DNA of 64,000 bases from NCBI GenBank assembly GCA_037013685.1, contig CM072908.1, positions 3,733,001-3,797,000 on the forward strand, in the 5' to 3' direction. This DNA comes from Acridotheres tristis. Lineage: Eukaryota; Chordata; Aves; Passeriformes; Sturnidae. This document shows positions 11,681 to 23,475 of the stretch, one piece after another. Each line of letters opens with the position of its first letter. The stretch's first letter is position 1. The position numbers and the translations under genes were made by a program. The notes under the pieces were generated by a model. It did not search any database. It saw only the letters and a program-made list of their open reading frames with translations, and was not told the DNA's origin.

Positions 11681-12574
11681 AGTTCTGGAGTATCCTGTGC
11701 AAGGAGAGCACGGGGTCAGGTGTCACTCACAGGGAGCTCCAGCACCACGGGAGTCCGGACAGAGGAGACGAGGAGATGTCACTCTTCCCCCGGCTCAGCT
11801 GCGTTATCAAGGACGAGAGATGGCATTCGGGGAGAGGTCCCCTGGTCCTGTTACTGCTCCAGAGGGATGAGCATTAGGATGAGCATCCTTTGCCAGGGAG
11901 GCCGGGGGGAGCAGCAGGAGCATTCCCAGGCAGCACAGGGCGGGTCGATGCGAGACAATTGCCGTGTCCCTGAATTGTTCTGTCCTGAATGCAGCTCCAG
12001 GCAGTGAGGAGCTGACAATAAACAGAATTTGCCGGGGGACTGCTGCTGAAACCCTGCTTATCACCAGCTGTAAATTCGCTGCGGACACTTCCGCCTTTAT
12101 TTCCCATCCTGGGAACAATATCCCCTCACTGAACCGGGATATACTGCTGTCGTTCTGCTCCACCAGCCCTGCCGAGGAGCTCATAAAAATTAAGGCACAG
12201 GCTTAGGTCAGTGAGGTAAAGGCTCTGTGATGCCGAAAACCAAAGTCTCTCCAGCCCAAGGAGGCTATGGCAGCAGTGCCAGCTTCTCTCTTCCATGTTC
12301 AATTTGCTAAATTCTTGGAAACTATGACTGAAGAGGTGGCAGCAGTTCCAGAAGTCTCATCCAGCTTTTCTTTAACTCTTCATTTTTTGCAAGGAAGGAT
12401 AATTTGAGATGAGCACATGCTGGTGGCACGCAGGTCCCACACAAGCCTCAGCAGCAGCTCCCACCTTCCTGCCTGCCACCAGAGGAGCAGAAATGGGGGG
12501 AAAATGGGTCTCCCAGCCAGACCAGACTGCCCTGGGCCTGTGGCCCAGCTGAGCCTTCACCCCACGCTTTGCAG
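11681..12574. other. Anonymous sequence
   Basis: GC-rich at first. At 12020-12200 there is a mixed stretch containing TAAATTCGCTGCGG and CATAAAAATTAAGG that may be a minor element. No gene recognised. Confidence 0.4.
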
Positions 12575-12770
12575 TGCTTGCAAATGACTAATCAATTATT
12601 CTTTATTAGGGTTATTTCTTTCATTAGTCGTTTCTTCAATGCTTTCAATGTTTCATTAGTCTCCTCTCAAGTTACAGTGGATTTCAAGCACTGTGGAAGA
12701 GGATAATTCATTTTATTAGGTCATTTATTTTCTGGGCACATTTTTAAAGGTCAATTAATCCATCTAAATG
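12575..12770. promoter_or_regulatory. AT-rich candidate element with repeated TTTCATTAGTC
   Basis: The 11-bp word TTTCATTAGTC occurs at 12619-12629 and again at 12651-12661, 32 bp apart (about three helical turns). Nearby are GACTAATCAATTATTC, CTTTATTAGG, TTTTATTAGG and GGTCAATTAATCC. At least six ATTA/TTAAT homeodomain cores lie in under 200 bp. Confidence 0.4.
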
Positions 12771-15019
12771 GAGGAGGAAGTATGGAACAGCATATAGAGC
12801 CTCCCTCCCCCTCTGCCAGAGAGCCCAGTGTGAGTTCACTTGTCCAGGTAGGGAGGAATGCACTGGTACATGTGAATGCCATGTCCTGGTGTGACATTCC
12901 AACTGGAATTGTGCTTCCAGAAGCTGCTGGAAGCTATTATCCAGCTCCTTCCTGAGGATGGAAGAGCTACTCAGCTTTCCCAGCCCAAGAGTGGTTGCTG
13001 TACCCATCCCTGTCCCCTCAATTCAGAGCATCTCCTGCTGCCAGGATGGGTCCTGTCACACCTGCAGGTCCCAGCAGGGACAGGAGAACTCCAGGATCAG
13101 CACAGGGTGGGCTTTGGTGGTGAAGATCCATGGAGAGCTGGTCAGCTCCATTCTACCCTCCTTTATCACTCTTTAGAGAACCTGAGACCAGCTCAGCCCA
13201 GGGAGCCAAACCCAGGACATGCATCACTGCCACTGCTGTTCCTGCTTGTGTTTACATTTGTATTGATGCCCATGGTGTAAAACACCAATTATTTTAACTG
13301 AAAAATCCATGGGCGGACCTAATAAAACTTCCCTTAAAGCAGGGATGGAAAAGCTTGAATGGCTTGATGCCACCATAAAACGTTAAAGGTGAGTTTTATT
13401 CCAGCTGGGAAATACCTGGAGTTGAAAAGTCAAACCCTTCGTGTGCAGGAGCTGGAGAGGAGCCTGTGTCCTGCCTGGTGACAGGGAGACATGGACACCC
13501 CACCTTTCTGGGGACAGCAGTGATGCTGCACGTGATTCCTCTCACCATCCCTGGTCAGAAGCAGCAGGAAGATGACACTTTGCCAAAAACATCCTGTTTT
13601 GGGGTCAGCTCAGCAGCTTTGTGAACTTCTGCACTGTCCACGTGGGGTTTTGGCAATGATAAGCTGCAGACAGCAAAGAGCTGGGCATTCCTTCCTGGGA
13701 AGAGCCATCAGCCAGGGAAAATGCAGATCAAACACCCCAACGTGATGATTCAGAGAGCAGTTTTGGGTGATGTAACAGCTTGGCAGAAGTAAATTAACGA
13801 GGATGTGTGTTTAGTCCCAGTGCATGTGAAGGTGAAGCACAGAGCAAGGGCTGCTTCTGTTCGCTGGGCAGACAGGACAGGACATTCATTTTTTGGCTGT
13901 TCCAAACCTCTCCAGGTGTGTGCAGCAGCCAAGGGCACAGGCACAGGGTGCCCTGGTTCAGATCAGTTCCTGCATCTTCCACATTTGCTCAATCTCATTA
14001 AAAGAGCAGAAAAGCTTTGCCAGGGGCTCTTTACAAACCCCGGGCTGCTGAGCCGATCAATGCTGCCTCTCCAGCCAAGGGGACGCTCCTTTAATTGCAA
14101 AACAAAATATTTATTTTTCTCCTTCCAGTGCAGGAATGAGTCCCAACCTCTCGTGATGCCAGGCAGGTTTCAAACCACTTATTAAATAATGCAGAGCAAG
14201 AGTTAAAAATTGATGTTAAACTTGATTTCCTGTAGCCTCCTGAGAGGCCGCTCAGCTCGTTATAGCTGACGCTCACCTCGAGCCTGCAGCGTGTTAGTGC
14301 TTATCAAACTCACGGAAAAGCTCCTTTTTTAATCTCCTCTCCCATCCCTGGCTTTTCCGGGCCACTGACAGCCTATTTCTAAAGGAGCCTGATGCTCTGG
14401 GCTCTGCTGTGGGTCAGTCTCATCACCCTGCCACATGCTGCTCCCTCTGTGTCCTGACAGAAGCCCCCTGCTATCCCTGAGGTTTTATCCAGAATAGATG
14501 CCTAAAAATGAAAGGGCATGGATGGTGGGAAGCAGACCTATGTGAGAAGACGCTGGGGACAGGTGGGGTGTGGTGTGTGACCTCGGTGCAGGAGCAGATC
14601 CCATGGAACTGGGTTTCAGCACCAGCCAGCACCTCCAAAGGGGAATCCCTTTGTCACACCCCATTTGCCCTCTGATGGTGCAGCAGCACCTGAGCTGGGA
14701 GATAAAAATCTTTGTAGATGTATCCCAAGTCTCCTGCAACAGGCTTAGGTTTCAAATAGACTAAATAAATATTAATAAACCGTAAAGAACCAGGGCTATG
14801 TTAGCAAAGGAGAGGGATTACAGATGGGCTGGAGTTAACTGGAACATTATTTCCAGCTGAGCAGCTGGGCTGGCCCACGAGCCAGTCTGAGCAGCCAGTA
14901 TGAGCAGCCCTGGAGCTCCTCTCAGTGCCCCAGGGGCCCTGAGATGGGAATGCTGTGATGGACTCCAGCCATGGCTCCACATCCCCTTCGCTGAGCAAAC
15001 CCAGTTCTGCACCAAGCAC
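12771..15019. other. Anonymous sequence with AT-rich patches
   Basis: GC-rich filler with mixed AT patches at 13270-13400 and 14080-14340. An AATAAATATTAATAAACC stretch lies near 14764. Nothing coding is recognised. Confidence 0.4.
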
Positions 15020-15270
15020 TGCCATCATCCCTGCCACTGCCAGTCAGGGCATGCAGAACACCCTGTACCCCCTGTGACCACCACCCAGGGCACCCAGGTC
15101 ACACAGCATCCTCTGGAAATGTCACTCAGGGCACGTGTGGCACCCAGCATGTGCCACCACTGCTACCCTGGGCATGCAGGGCACCCAGCACTCACTGTCA
15201 CTGCCACCTAGGACACCCAGCACCCACTGTCACTGCCACCCAGGGCACCCAGGACACCCAACACCTGCCA
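15020..15270 (+). repeat. Degenerate CACCCAGGG-type minisatellite
   Basis: GGCACCCAG and CACTGTCACTGCCACC words recur through about 250 bp. The clearest part is 15183-15244, where two copies of a roughly 30-bp unit (CACCCAGCAC-YCACTGTCACTGCCACC) follow each other. The apparent reading frames are products of this repetition. Confidence 0.7.
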
Positions 15271-16499
15271 TCAGCACAGCCTGTAAAAAGCTGATATCCC
15301 AAAAGCAGGACAGGAAGTTTTGTACTCAGGTGCTGTCCAGCCACAAGTTCAAACAGCAATTACCAGTGAGGGAAAACTTCCAGGAAGCAGGAAGAAGCAG
15401 AATGATCTTCAGAAGAGCTGTCAAAGTGAATGAGAGAAGAAAAATCCATTCAGCTTTTTAATATTTTGTGACAGGCTTGGAAGAACAAACAGCCATGTGA
15501 AAAGGAGCATCCTCTAAATTATCAGAGAACCGAGGGGCTCCCAGGCTAGTGAGGGCTTTCCTGCATCCCATAAAGCACCTTGTGAGGTCTGCTGCTGGGA
15601 AAATGATGAAAAGGGAGGGAATGCATTGAGAGTTTTCTGAATTTGTTTTGTGTTTTCTTTTAGTAGGGCAAAAAATGCACAAAAAATGGCCTGGCCACCT
15701 TGGATCCCCATCAGAGGGAGATCAGAAGGCTCCTGGCTTTGCTAACGGTGTGTGGGGGATGAGGAAACAAGAGGGAAGGTTGGCATTTATAAATTGTAGC
15801 TATTAAATCTAAATAGGGGGAACGAAACAGGCCATAATTGAGCTAACCAGTCGTTTCAAGAGTAAAATCCCAATTTCGGCAGTCAGCAAGAAAGTTTTCA
15901 TAAATAGAAATACCAACTGTTCAGGTGGAGAACTTAAAGATCTCCGCAGAAGTGAATGATAAAAGAGTTACTTGAATACATTCAGGGCCCATTGTTAGAG
16001 AGAAGAAAGCAGTAAAGAAGAGGAAAATAGGGCTCCTCAAAGTAATGAGTGGAGCAGATGAGGGAGAACAAAGGGCCGGCAGCTCTGCACCCACTTCATT
16101 TGTTCCCAGCTCATTGAGGGGAATGAGAAGCTCGAGGCTGTTTGATACCACTGAAAGGGTGGTGTTATTAAAGCTCAGATAAATAACCCAGCAGGCACGG
16201 GCTGGGGGCTGCTCACACACATCAGGCTCCGGAAATGGAGTTTGGGGTTTGTGGAGAGGGATCAGCGTCTCTGGGTTGTTGTAATGGATCCGATTGCACC
16301 CGATGCCTCTGGGGGCATGGGGGTCCCTGGCTCTTGTTCTGCTCGGGATGTGCCAGGAGAGAAGAGATGTGCCTGTGCTGGCAGAGGTGTGCCAGGAGAG
16401 GTGCCAGCAGAGATCACATTTAGGAATATCCAAAGGAGGATACGATGGGAGATGAGGGCATTTTCTGGGCTCAGCTGGAGGAGATTGAGGTCAGAGCTC
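15271..16499. other. Anonymous sequence with AT-rich blocks
   Basis: AT-rich, homeodomain-like words occur at 15780-15920 and 16140-16190. A local repeat of GTGCCAGGAGAG lies at 16350-16400. No gene recognised. Confidence 0.4.
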
Positions 16500-16795
16500 A
16501 TCAGGCTCTGCAGCTCCAGCCTCTGCTCTGGGACAGGGACAGGAGCAGGGAACGGCTGGAGCTGTGCCAGGGGGGTTTAGGTTGGATTTTGGGAAAGGTT
16601 CATCCCCAGAGGGTGCTGGGCACTGCCCAGGCTCTCCAGGGAATGGGCACGGCCCCAAGAGCTCCGGGAGGGTTTGGACAATGCTCCCAGGGACAGGGTG
16701 GGATTGTTGGGGTGTCTGTGCAGGGCTTGGGGTTAAATCACTTTGGTGATTTTGTTGGTCCCTTCTATTTCAGCAGATTCTGTGATTTGATGAGA
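16500..16795 (+). mobile_element. CR1 LINE, 3' end fragment (plus orientation)
   Basis: The segment follows the avian CR1 3' region in order: GGGACAGGGACAGGAGCAGG, GGAGCTGTGCCAGGGGG, TTTAGGTTGGATTTTGGG, a GAGGGTGCTGGGCACTG stretch, GGGTGGGATTGTTGGGGTG, then GGTCCCTTCTATTTCAGCAG and the terminal ATTCTGTGATTTGATG derived from the CR1 ATTCTATG tail. Only the untranslated or terminal part of the LINE remains, as is usual for 5'-truncated CR1 copies. It is moderately diverged. This is the strongest indicator of avian origin in the window. Confidence 0.9.
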
Positions 16796-16849
16796 GACAT
16801 CCCAGTGCCTTGGACAGCCTCTGAGCCAGCACCACACTCCCTGTACTGA

Positions 16850-17060
16850 AACAAGCTGCCCATAACCTCTCCTAGCAAGCTGTTTATTGTTTTGGGCTGC
16901 ATTTATTTCCAATTATGATTCAGTTTATCCCAATTAAATGCCACTTACACTTCAATGTAGTTATCCAGTCCAATACTCCTAATTAGTTTGTAAAGTATTA
17001 GAAGTCAATTTTAATTATTTCCAGTGGGTTTCAAGGAAATCTCAATTAGATATCTGTACT
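16850..17060. promoter_or_regulatory. AT-rich candidate regulatory block
   Basis: Dense homeodomain cores: CTGTTTATTGTTTTGGG, CCAATTATGATTCAG, CCCAATTAAATGCC, CTAATTAGTTTG, TTTTAATTATTTCC and CTCAATTAGATATC. There are about six TAAT/ATTA sites within 200 bp of non-repetitive sequence. It starts just after the CR1 fragment. One of the stronger candidates here. Confidence 0.45.
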
Positions 17061-17859
17061 TTTACTCTGAGCTGTGGCTATTCCTTCACTTCCCCAAGCA
17101 CCATTTCCTTCCCCACAGCTCCCTGTGCCCACTGGTGGATCCAGCTGGAACCACGGGGATCCACAGGGAGCTCTGGAAGTGGGGGCCACCCAAAGCCAGT
17201 GAGGTGACCAGGCCAGGCCACCCCTCCCTGGCAGCAGGAGCATCCCTGGGGATGGGTACCAGGCAGGGCAAGCAGCTGTCACAGCCTCTGTGCCAGCTAC
17301 CTGGGGAGCCTCCACGCTGATAATTATCTGTGCTCACACGGTGCCTTTTTTTTGGTAATTGCTTCGTTTTGCACGGGATTTAATTACAGAATCCACATGG
17401 GGAAAGTGCTGCATGGTTCAATTTTCCAGGGCTTGTTTGCATCAGGGGGAAGCTGCAGCTGGGAAGGTCTGGCCCGGGTGTCCCTGTCCTTGGGGCAGTC
17501 CTGTCCCAGAGGGGAGGTGACAAGTGTTGGTGCAAGAGTGGAGCAGGCAGTGTGTGAATCTTTGGATCCACTTTTACTCACTCCATCCAAAACTGAGGCT
17601 GAATTGATTTGCCCCAGCTCCTCCCTGACAGGAGTGGTACTCACTAAACTTAATTTTGTGCACAGTCAAGGCAGTGTCACTTCAGATGTTGATGAGAAGC
17701 TGCTGGTGCTCGCATCCCTTCCCATGTGGATAAATGCTCCTCCTTGCACTGGGAAAGCTGAGTGGCAGAATCTCCACTTTAGGGTGGCAAAATAACAACA
17801 TCAAACAAAAATAACAACACAAAAAAAAAATCTAAAGCAATTCTGGGCTTTGACTGAAG
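17061..17859. other. Anonymous GC-rich sequence
   Basis: Unique-looking DNA with an A11 run near 17821. The 147-codon plus-strand frame at 17352-17795 has no recognisable domain. Confidence 0.45.
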
Positions 17860-18195
17860 ATAAATCCTCCTCTTTGCTCATTATAAAATACCTATTATCT
17901 CCCTTTATCTCCGAGCCACCAGTGTTATTTCAATTTAACAGTGTATGGGAAATGCAAGGGAATATAATAAAAGAGCCATGGATGCACTATTTAATGTCAG
18001 AATGACAGATGCTTCAATTAGGCAGACACGGCTATTTCTCCCCAAAATAGATAAAGATGAAATTTTTATAAGATTGCCCTGTTTTGTTTGCGATACAGTG
18101 CTGGTACATGCTTTCATCACAATACAAATTAATACAAAAGCTCCGATTTCAGTGGAAACCTGAAGGGATTTGACAGCAGTTTTGCAAGTTACCAA
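17860..18195. promoter_or_regulatory. AT-rich candidate regulatory block open on both strands
   Basis: About 330 bp of high-complexity AT-rich sequence with ATTATAAAATACC, CTTTATCTCC, AATATAATAAAAGAGCC, TTCAATTAGG, AAAATAGATAAAGATG and ACAAATTAATAC. It is free of stops over 70-86 codons on both strands (plus 17945-18163, minus 17935-18195), but neither translation resembles a known family. Simultaneous openness is more likely chance or constraint on DNA motifs than coding. A strong conserved-element candidate. Confidence 0.4.
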
Positions 18196-19885
18196 GCTGG
18201 CTGGTCATTTCCCTCAGCACTGGGAATGTCTTGGCATTGACAGGGACAGAGTGGGCAGAGTCAGGGCACCAACACAGCACAGCACTGGCACGGCATGGCC
18301 ACGCTCTCCTGACCCCCAGGGAGCCCTTGGTGCCTCTGAAGGTCTCTCCTTCCCAGTGCTGCTCCATTCCAAGGCATGTTTGTACAGTAAGTGGGTCAAG
18401 GAATAGTCAACAGAAAAGTTGTGTCTGTGTTTACCCAGGAATTATAGATATAGCCTGAATTATGCATGAATTAAAAAAAGTTAACACAAGTGGCACAGTA
18501 AACACGTTGGCTTTGCCAGGGGTTTGAAGAGGGGGAGATCGAGGGAGGGAGGTGCAGAGGAGGCTCCTGTGGTGTGGAAATCAGAGTCAGAGTGAAGCCA
18601 TGGGGTGCCAGGGCCCAGGTACCATGTCCCGCCTGTGCCCTGGGCCCAAGGGACTCCTGCACAGCCCCCTGTGGCACTGAGTGTATTCCTGGCCCCAGCC
18701 TGGTGTTGTTTCCCTCTTGCCAGCTCTCACCATTTGTCCCAGGTCAGATCCCTCACCCGGCTCTGGGGATGTTTTGGTAACGAAGCACTGCAGACATTAT
18801 TTATTACTCTATTTCAGCCAAAACAAGCATTACTCTCATTTATTTATTAATCACTTTTCAAATTCAAAGGAAACATCTGTGCAGATTCGCAATTAAGGGG
18901 GGTGTGTGGCTTGAGAGAGATTTCCCTGTAATTTCTATAAATAGATCCGGTGTTTATTCCTCATTATCTCAATAATTCTGAGCAGTGATGATCATCCTGA
19001 TAACCCTTCCCAAGAGCTGTAACCCATCTCTAGCCCTGTGACCCTGAGAGGAGAAGGAGGAGGTGATGCTGCAGTGCTGGTGCCTCTTTCCAGCAGCATT
19101 CCCACCGGGATAGGCTGCTGGTAGGAGGGAATCCTCCTGCCTTGAGGTGGGTGATGGAAGCAGCCCCATCCCAGAGGCCACACCAGCCACTCCAGTGATC
19201 CCAAGAGCATCACCTGACCACCCTCAAGCCCTGGGAGGGGTCTGTTTGCTGCTCTGCAACCCGCAAAAAAGGGGAAATCCCACACCTCTCGTGCTTCCAG
19301 CACATCAGAGATGGCTGAACTGCTGAACTGCTCTCATTCCTCCCTGCTTCCTAATTCAGCCCCGACGTGTCACTCATCAATCACAGCCTGAAGCCTCATC
19401 CCACCACAGCACTGGGCTTTGCTGCTCCACTTGGGGCACTCTGAGCTCCCCCTGCTCCCCAAAGCCATCACTGTGTTCCTGAGAACCTGGATCAGGCTCC
19501 TGGAGCTCCATGTGCTTTTAGGAACAGGGAGTGTATTTATAATCCAAAGGCTTCCTCAGGGACAAAAATTATAAATGAGGTGTTACGACTCAGCAGTTTG
19601 ATCCAGTTCTGGGACTTAAAAGATTTGTTAATGATAAATATGTTAATGCCATTAGCATTTCAGAGGAGGAGAGGATGATGGAGCACAGGAGAGACCTCAG
19701 GACATCCAGACAGCTTCATCTCATGGCAGTGACGTGTGACAGGCACAACGTGCTGCCTGAGCTGCCACAGCGAGTCACACCTTGACCCCAAGGCCACCAA
19801 GTCACCATTTTTTGTTCTTGCCTCTGCTCCAGCACGTGAGGAGCATCTCGTATGTCACATCTCATCACCTTGTGTAGTCTCATAT
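18196..19885. other. Anonymous sequence with AT-rich patches
   Basis: GC-rich filler with AT patches at 18430-18490, 18790-18990 (TTTATTTATTAATCAC, AATTTCTATAAATAG) and 19560-19670. No gene recognised. Confidence 0.4.
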
Positions 19886-19925
19886 CTCATCTCATCTCAT
19901 CTCATCTCATCTCATCTCATCTCAT
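19886..19925 (+). repeat. (CTCAT)8 microsatellite
   Basis: Eight perfect 5-bp units, preceded by a partial degenerate unit. High purity suggests length polymorphism. Confidence 0.95.
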
Positions 19926-20689
19926 CTCTTCCCACCCTCCCATGGTACTGGGGATGATTTTTCCTGTCCCACCCCAGCCTAGCCCAGGCCTTGGCACCAG
20001 CCATGCTGGCTGCATTCTCAATGCTTTCACACCTGGGAGCTGAACTGCTCCTGAGGACTTTGGGAACTCCATATTTCACCAATTTCTTCCATTCCACTTT
20101 CAGGTCTATCCATCACGGTCTCTTAGCAGGAATTTCCATATTCCAGCCCTGCTCTGCTCTGCCAGCCATCTCTTCTGAGCAGGCTCTAACCTGGTTTGCC
20201 TCATACAGATATGAGTAACACATTTAACCTTTTTTATAAGGCATATTTATTGTTTTCAGGCCTCCACTTTTCCAAATCTGCTCCCAACAGACATTCATCT
20301 TTTTGAGGTTCCCAGTGTTTCCAGTGCAGAGCCTGAGAATCAATAGAGCTCACATCCCTTCAGCTTTCCCAGCCGCCAGATCCAGATTGGATTTAAGCCG
20401 GGCTCCATCCCCCGTTAGGCTTTAAGCAGCCCGAGATGGAGTTTATTGACTGTGGTGGGGAAGTGTGATTTATCCCCGCTGCTCATCAGCTCCATTTGCC
20501 CGACAGAGCCGCTCCTAGGGATGGCTGGGAGTTGGGACTATAAACATATTTCACACTCTTCTCCTGAAAGAGGTAAAATAAGGAGTAGATGGCTCTATTC
20601 TATCAGCCTCTGGTTATTCTCTCCAATATTTATTTCAAAGCCCTGCACGAGCCCCCTTTGTGCGGGGAGGAGATAAACCTGCGTTTGAA
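19926..20689. other. Anonymous sequence
   Basis: AT-rich patch at 20220-20270, then mixed sequence with some CpG (20390-20520). The stretch at 20560-20640 has TTATTCTCTCCAATATTTAT. No gene recognised. Confidence 0.4.
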
Positions 20690-21040
20690 CTAATTGCAAA
20701 TCACTTTTCCTGGCGGAGGAGCCGTGCGAGGGCGGCTTCGCTGGAACAACAGTGAGTTCAGGCAGCGGCTCTGAACGTGCCGGGAAACTCAGCCGGGAGG
20801 GAGAGAGCTCAGCACAAACCCGGGGCTGAGCCCTTCGAGGTCTGCCCTCACCCCGTGAGCAGCAGGGGAAACTCCTCGCCCCTTGCTTTCCCTCCTGCAG
20901 CTCGGAGCCATCTCCGTGCCATCCTTTGGAAGCAGAGCCGAGCAGATCCTCCTGTCCACGGGATGCCTCGTGTGGAGGCATCGGCGGCTGCTGCTCCAGG
21001 TGCCGGCGGCTCTCCCGGCACCGTCCCGTGGGTGATGTGC
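20690..21040. promoter_or_regulatory. CpG-enriched segment
   Basis: By hand I count roughly 25 CpGs over about 350 bp, well above the surrounding density but less extreme than at 690-960. GCGAGGGCGGCTTCGC and CATCGGCGGC are the densest parts. No TATA box or coding exon is evident. Long frames on both strands (223 codons plus, 206 minus) follow from the scarcity of stop codons in CG-rich DNA. It may be a weak CpG island or a GC-rich element. Confidence 0.3.
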
Positions 21041-22696
21041 AGGAGCCAGATGCCTGGCACGGGGCTCACACAGCTCTGCCGCTGGGAAGCCTCGGGGAAA
21101 GCTTTGCTGGGATGCTCCGTGCAGCTGCTCAGCCCTTCCATCCTTAAAATGCGCTCCAAAGAACCAGTGCCAGCGCTGGAATTGCGAAAGATCTGGCAAA
21201 AAGAAAAAGGGATGTGGAAGGTGGGCAGGTGGTCCGGCAGCTGCAGCTTGGAGCCTGGCTCCTGCTGGCATCCCAGGAATCCCTCCAGGAATCTGACCTG
21301 TGGGCAAGCACAGAGTGTGGCTTGTGAGCTGCATGAGGAGCCGGGGCTGCTCAGGTCCTGCTGGTGTTGGGGTCCCCGTTATCACCGCTCCGTGTCTGGC
21401 AGAATCCACAGGCAGAAGTCAATCCATGTGCCAGCCATGGCAATCTGACCAGGAGGGGAAAGGGAGTGAGCCCGCGCCGCCAGGAGCTGGGCTATTCCTG
21501 GCACTCACTGTCACTCCTTACTTGTGGATAATTCCTGCACGGAGTTCAGTTTCCTCCCAGGAGAGGGCAATGCCACACACACTGCGGCCGCCCTCCTGTC
21601 CTGTGGGCTGTGGAGATGCCCTGGAGTGGGAAGCAGGACAGGGCAGTGCCCCCACTCACACAGCTCCTGCTGCCAGCGCTCCCACGGGAAGCACATCCAT
21701 CTGAAAACCAACCTTCCCTTGCCTCCGCTGAAGGTGGCCTGAAAATCCCAGAGAGTGTGTGCTTTAGCAATTCAGGAGAAATTAAACCAGCTTATTCTCA
21801 GGAAATCATCCGTTTCCCAGAGAGTCCGGGATGACGGCTGCTGGCACCAGCCCAGCTCGCTGCTAACAAGCGAGCTCGGAATATGAGGCAGCAGATCCGA
21901 TGCGAATTATTTTTGCAAAGCTGGAGGATTTCATCTCAGATGAGCTGCCAAAGTGGGAAGTTTTAATAAGTGTAATCCTCCAACATAATTAACCAGTGAA
22001 GAGATTGGCCCTGGAAGATTTGAGCGCTGCACTCCGAGGGCTGAGATCGGGTGCTGGGGCTGCAGCTTCGAGCCCTCCTCCTCCTAAACAAGGGGCAGGA
22101 AGGTGGTCCTGGAGCCTGCCCTCTTTCTGCATTGCTCCATCAGGCCTTCCTCAAGGCAGCAGAAGCAGGGAGAAGAGCCTTGGATCCAGCTCTTCTCCCC
22201 CAAACTGCTCCTTAGAGAAGCTGTGGTGGGCAGAGCTTCACACCAAGCCAGCCTGGGATGGCCCCTCCAGTGCTGGTTTAATACAGGGAGATTTGGAAGC
22301 TGATGAACAGGAGCCCTGCAAGATGCTTGGATTTGGGATGAGGTTCCTGGCCCCAGGTTCTCACTGGCAGGAGTGGGAGAGCCGGTGCAGCTGATCATCC
22401 TTTCTGCTGTCAGCCCCACGCAATTCCCCAGCGAGCAGAGCTGCTTAAAGACGCATATTAAGGCAATCATGTTGTCTCTCTGCCCTGCTCCCGTGACAGC
22501 CTCCCCCGGCACGGCCAGAGCGGGAAGCTCTATTCGTGTCACGTCAGGAGCGTGGATGAGCTCTCAGGAGAGCCCTTCTTTACTGGCAAGTGGCATCTCT
22601 GTTGTGTAGTCCAGAGAGAAATCAATGAGAGAGCGACTCAAGGATCAGCAGACGAGGCTGGTGGCTCTTTCCTGCTACACTTTGGTTTGTGCAAAT
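21041..22696. other. Anonymous GC-rich sequence
   Basis: Unique-looking with an AT patch at 21900-22010. No repeat or gene recognised. Confidence 0.45.
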
Positions 22697-22706
22697 GGGG
22701 GGGGGG
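22697..22706 (+). repeat. G10 homopolymer
   Basis: Ten consecutive G residues within unremarkable sequence. Confidence 0.9.
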
Positions 22707-23225
22707 AATGGTTGTGGGGTAACTGGGGCTGCCCTGTGGTACTGGGGCTGCTTTTTCCCCATCTCACCTGTGTTTCCCAGGCAGCAGCTCCCCTGGGAGC
22801 CCAGTACAGCAGTCAGCAGGTCAGGTGTCCTTGGGGTGAATTCCTTCATGCTCAGCAAGTCTTTCTTGCCACAAGCAGAGAGAGGGAAATAGAGGAAAAA
22901 TGATCAGATTTTCTCCTTCATTGAAGCAGTGGAATATTGGCTCCTGGTACATAAGACAAAGAGGGGATAAAGGGTCGCATTTCCATTAGATCTTCTTAAT
23001 TGGGCTCTTACCTGAAAGCAAAAAATCAATATTTTCATCTACATGAACCCAGTAAGCTCTTTGGGTCACTTGTAATAACACAAATCTGGGCCTTGTATGT
23101 GTGGACTGGAGGAGCGAGGACAGCTGTCTGCTGCAGCCCTGGCACCCATGGCACAGCTTAAAACTGCTGTGTGCTGTCCCAAAGGGACTGGGGCTGTGCC
23201 ACAGGGATTGGGACCGTGCTGGCAT
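22707..23225. other. Anonymous sequence leading into a minisatellite
   Basis: Mixed DNA. The last 60 bp contain two shortened, diverged relatives of the following 25-bp unit (GGACTGGGGCTG, TTGGGACCGTGCTGGC). No other feature. Confidence 0.5.
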
Positions 23226-23475
23226 TGGGATCCCAGCTGGGTGCCAGTGTTGGGATGCCAGCCAAGGTCTGGTGTTGGGGTCCCAGCTGTGAGCTCGTGT
23301 TGGAAGCCCAGCTGGGCGTGAGCTTTGGGATCCAAGTCTGGGTCTGGTTTTGGAAGCCCAGCTAGGTTCCAGCATTGGGATTCCATCCAGGGTCTGGCGT
23401 TGGGATCCCAGCTGGGTGCCAGCGTTGGGATCCCAGCCTGGGTTTGGTGTTGGAAGCCCAGCTGGGTGCCAGCAC
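23226..23475 (+). repeat. 25-bp minisatellite, ten uninterrupted copies
   Basis: Ten units of exactly 25 bp fill 250 bp with no indels. The start of each unit is TGGGATCCCA or TGGAAGCCCA; the remainder is either GCTGGGTGCCAGC-type (type A) or GGTCTGGTGT-type (type B). From unit 4 to unit 10 the order is strictly A-B-A-B-A-B-A, giving a 50-bp higher-order period. TGGGATCCCA is a perfect palindrome and GCTGGgtgCCAGC a short dyad. Long minus-strand frames through it (129 and 156 codons) are products of the repeat. Confidence 0.97.

Noticed and set aside
20777..21448. Longest open frame in the window (223 codons, plus strand) with a 206-codon frame on the other strand
   Set aside because: It lies in CG-rich DNA where stops are rare, both strands are open together, and the translation is rich in small and charged residues with no recognisable domain.
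23226..23475. CRISPR array
   Set aside because: Units are contiguous with no unique spacers and the genome is clearly eukaryotic.
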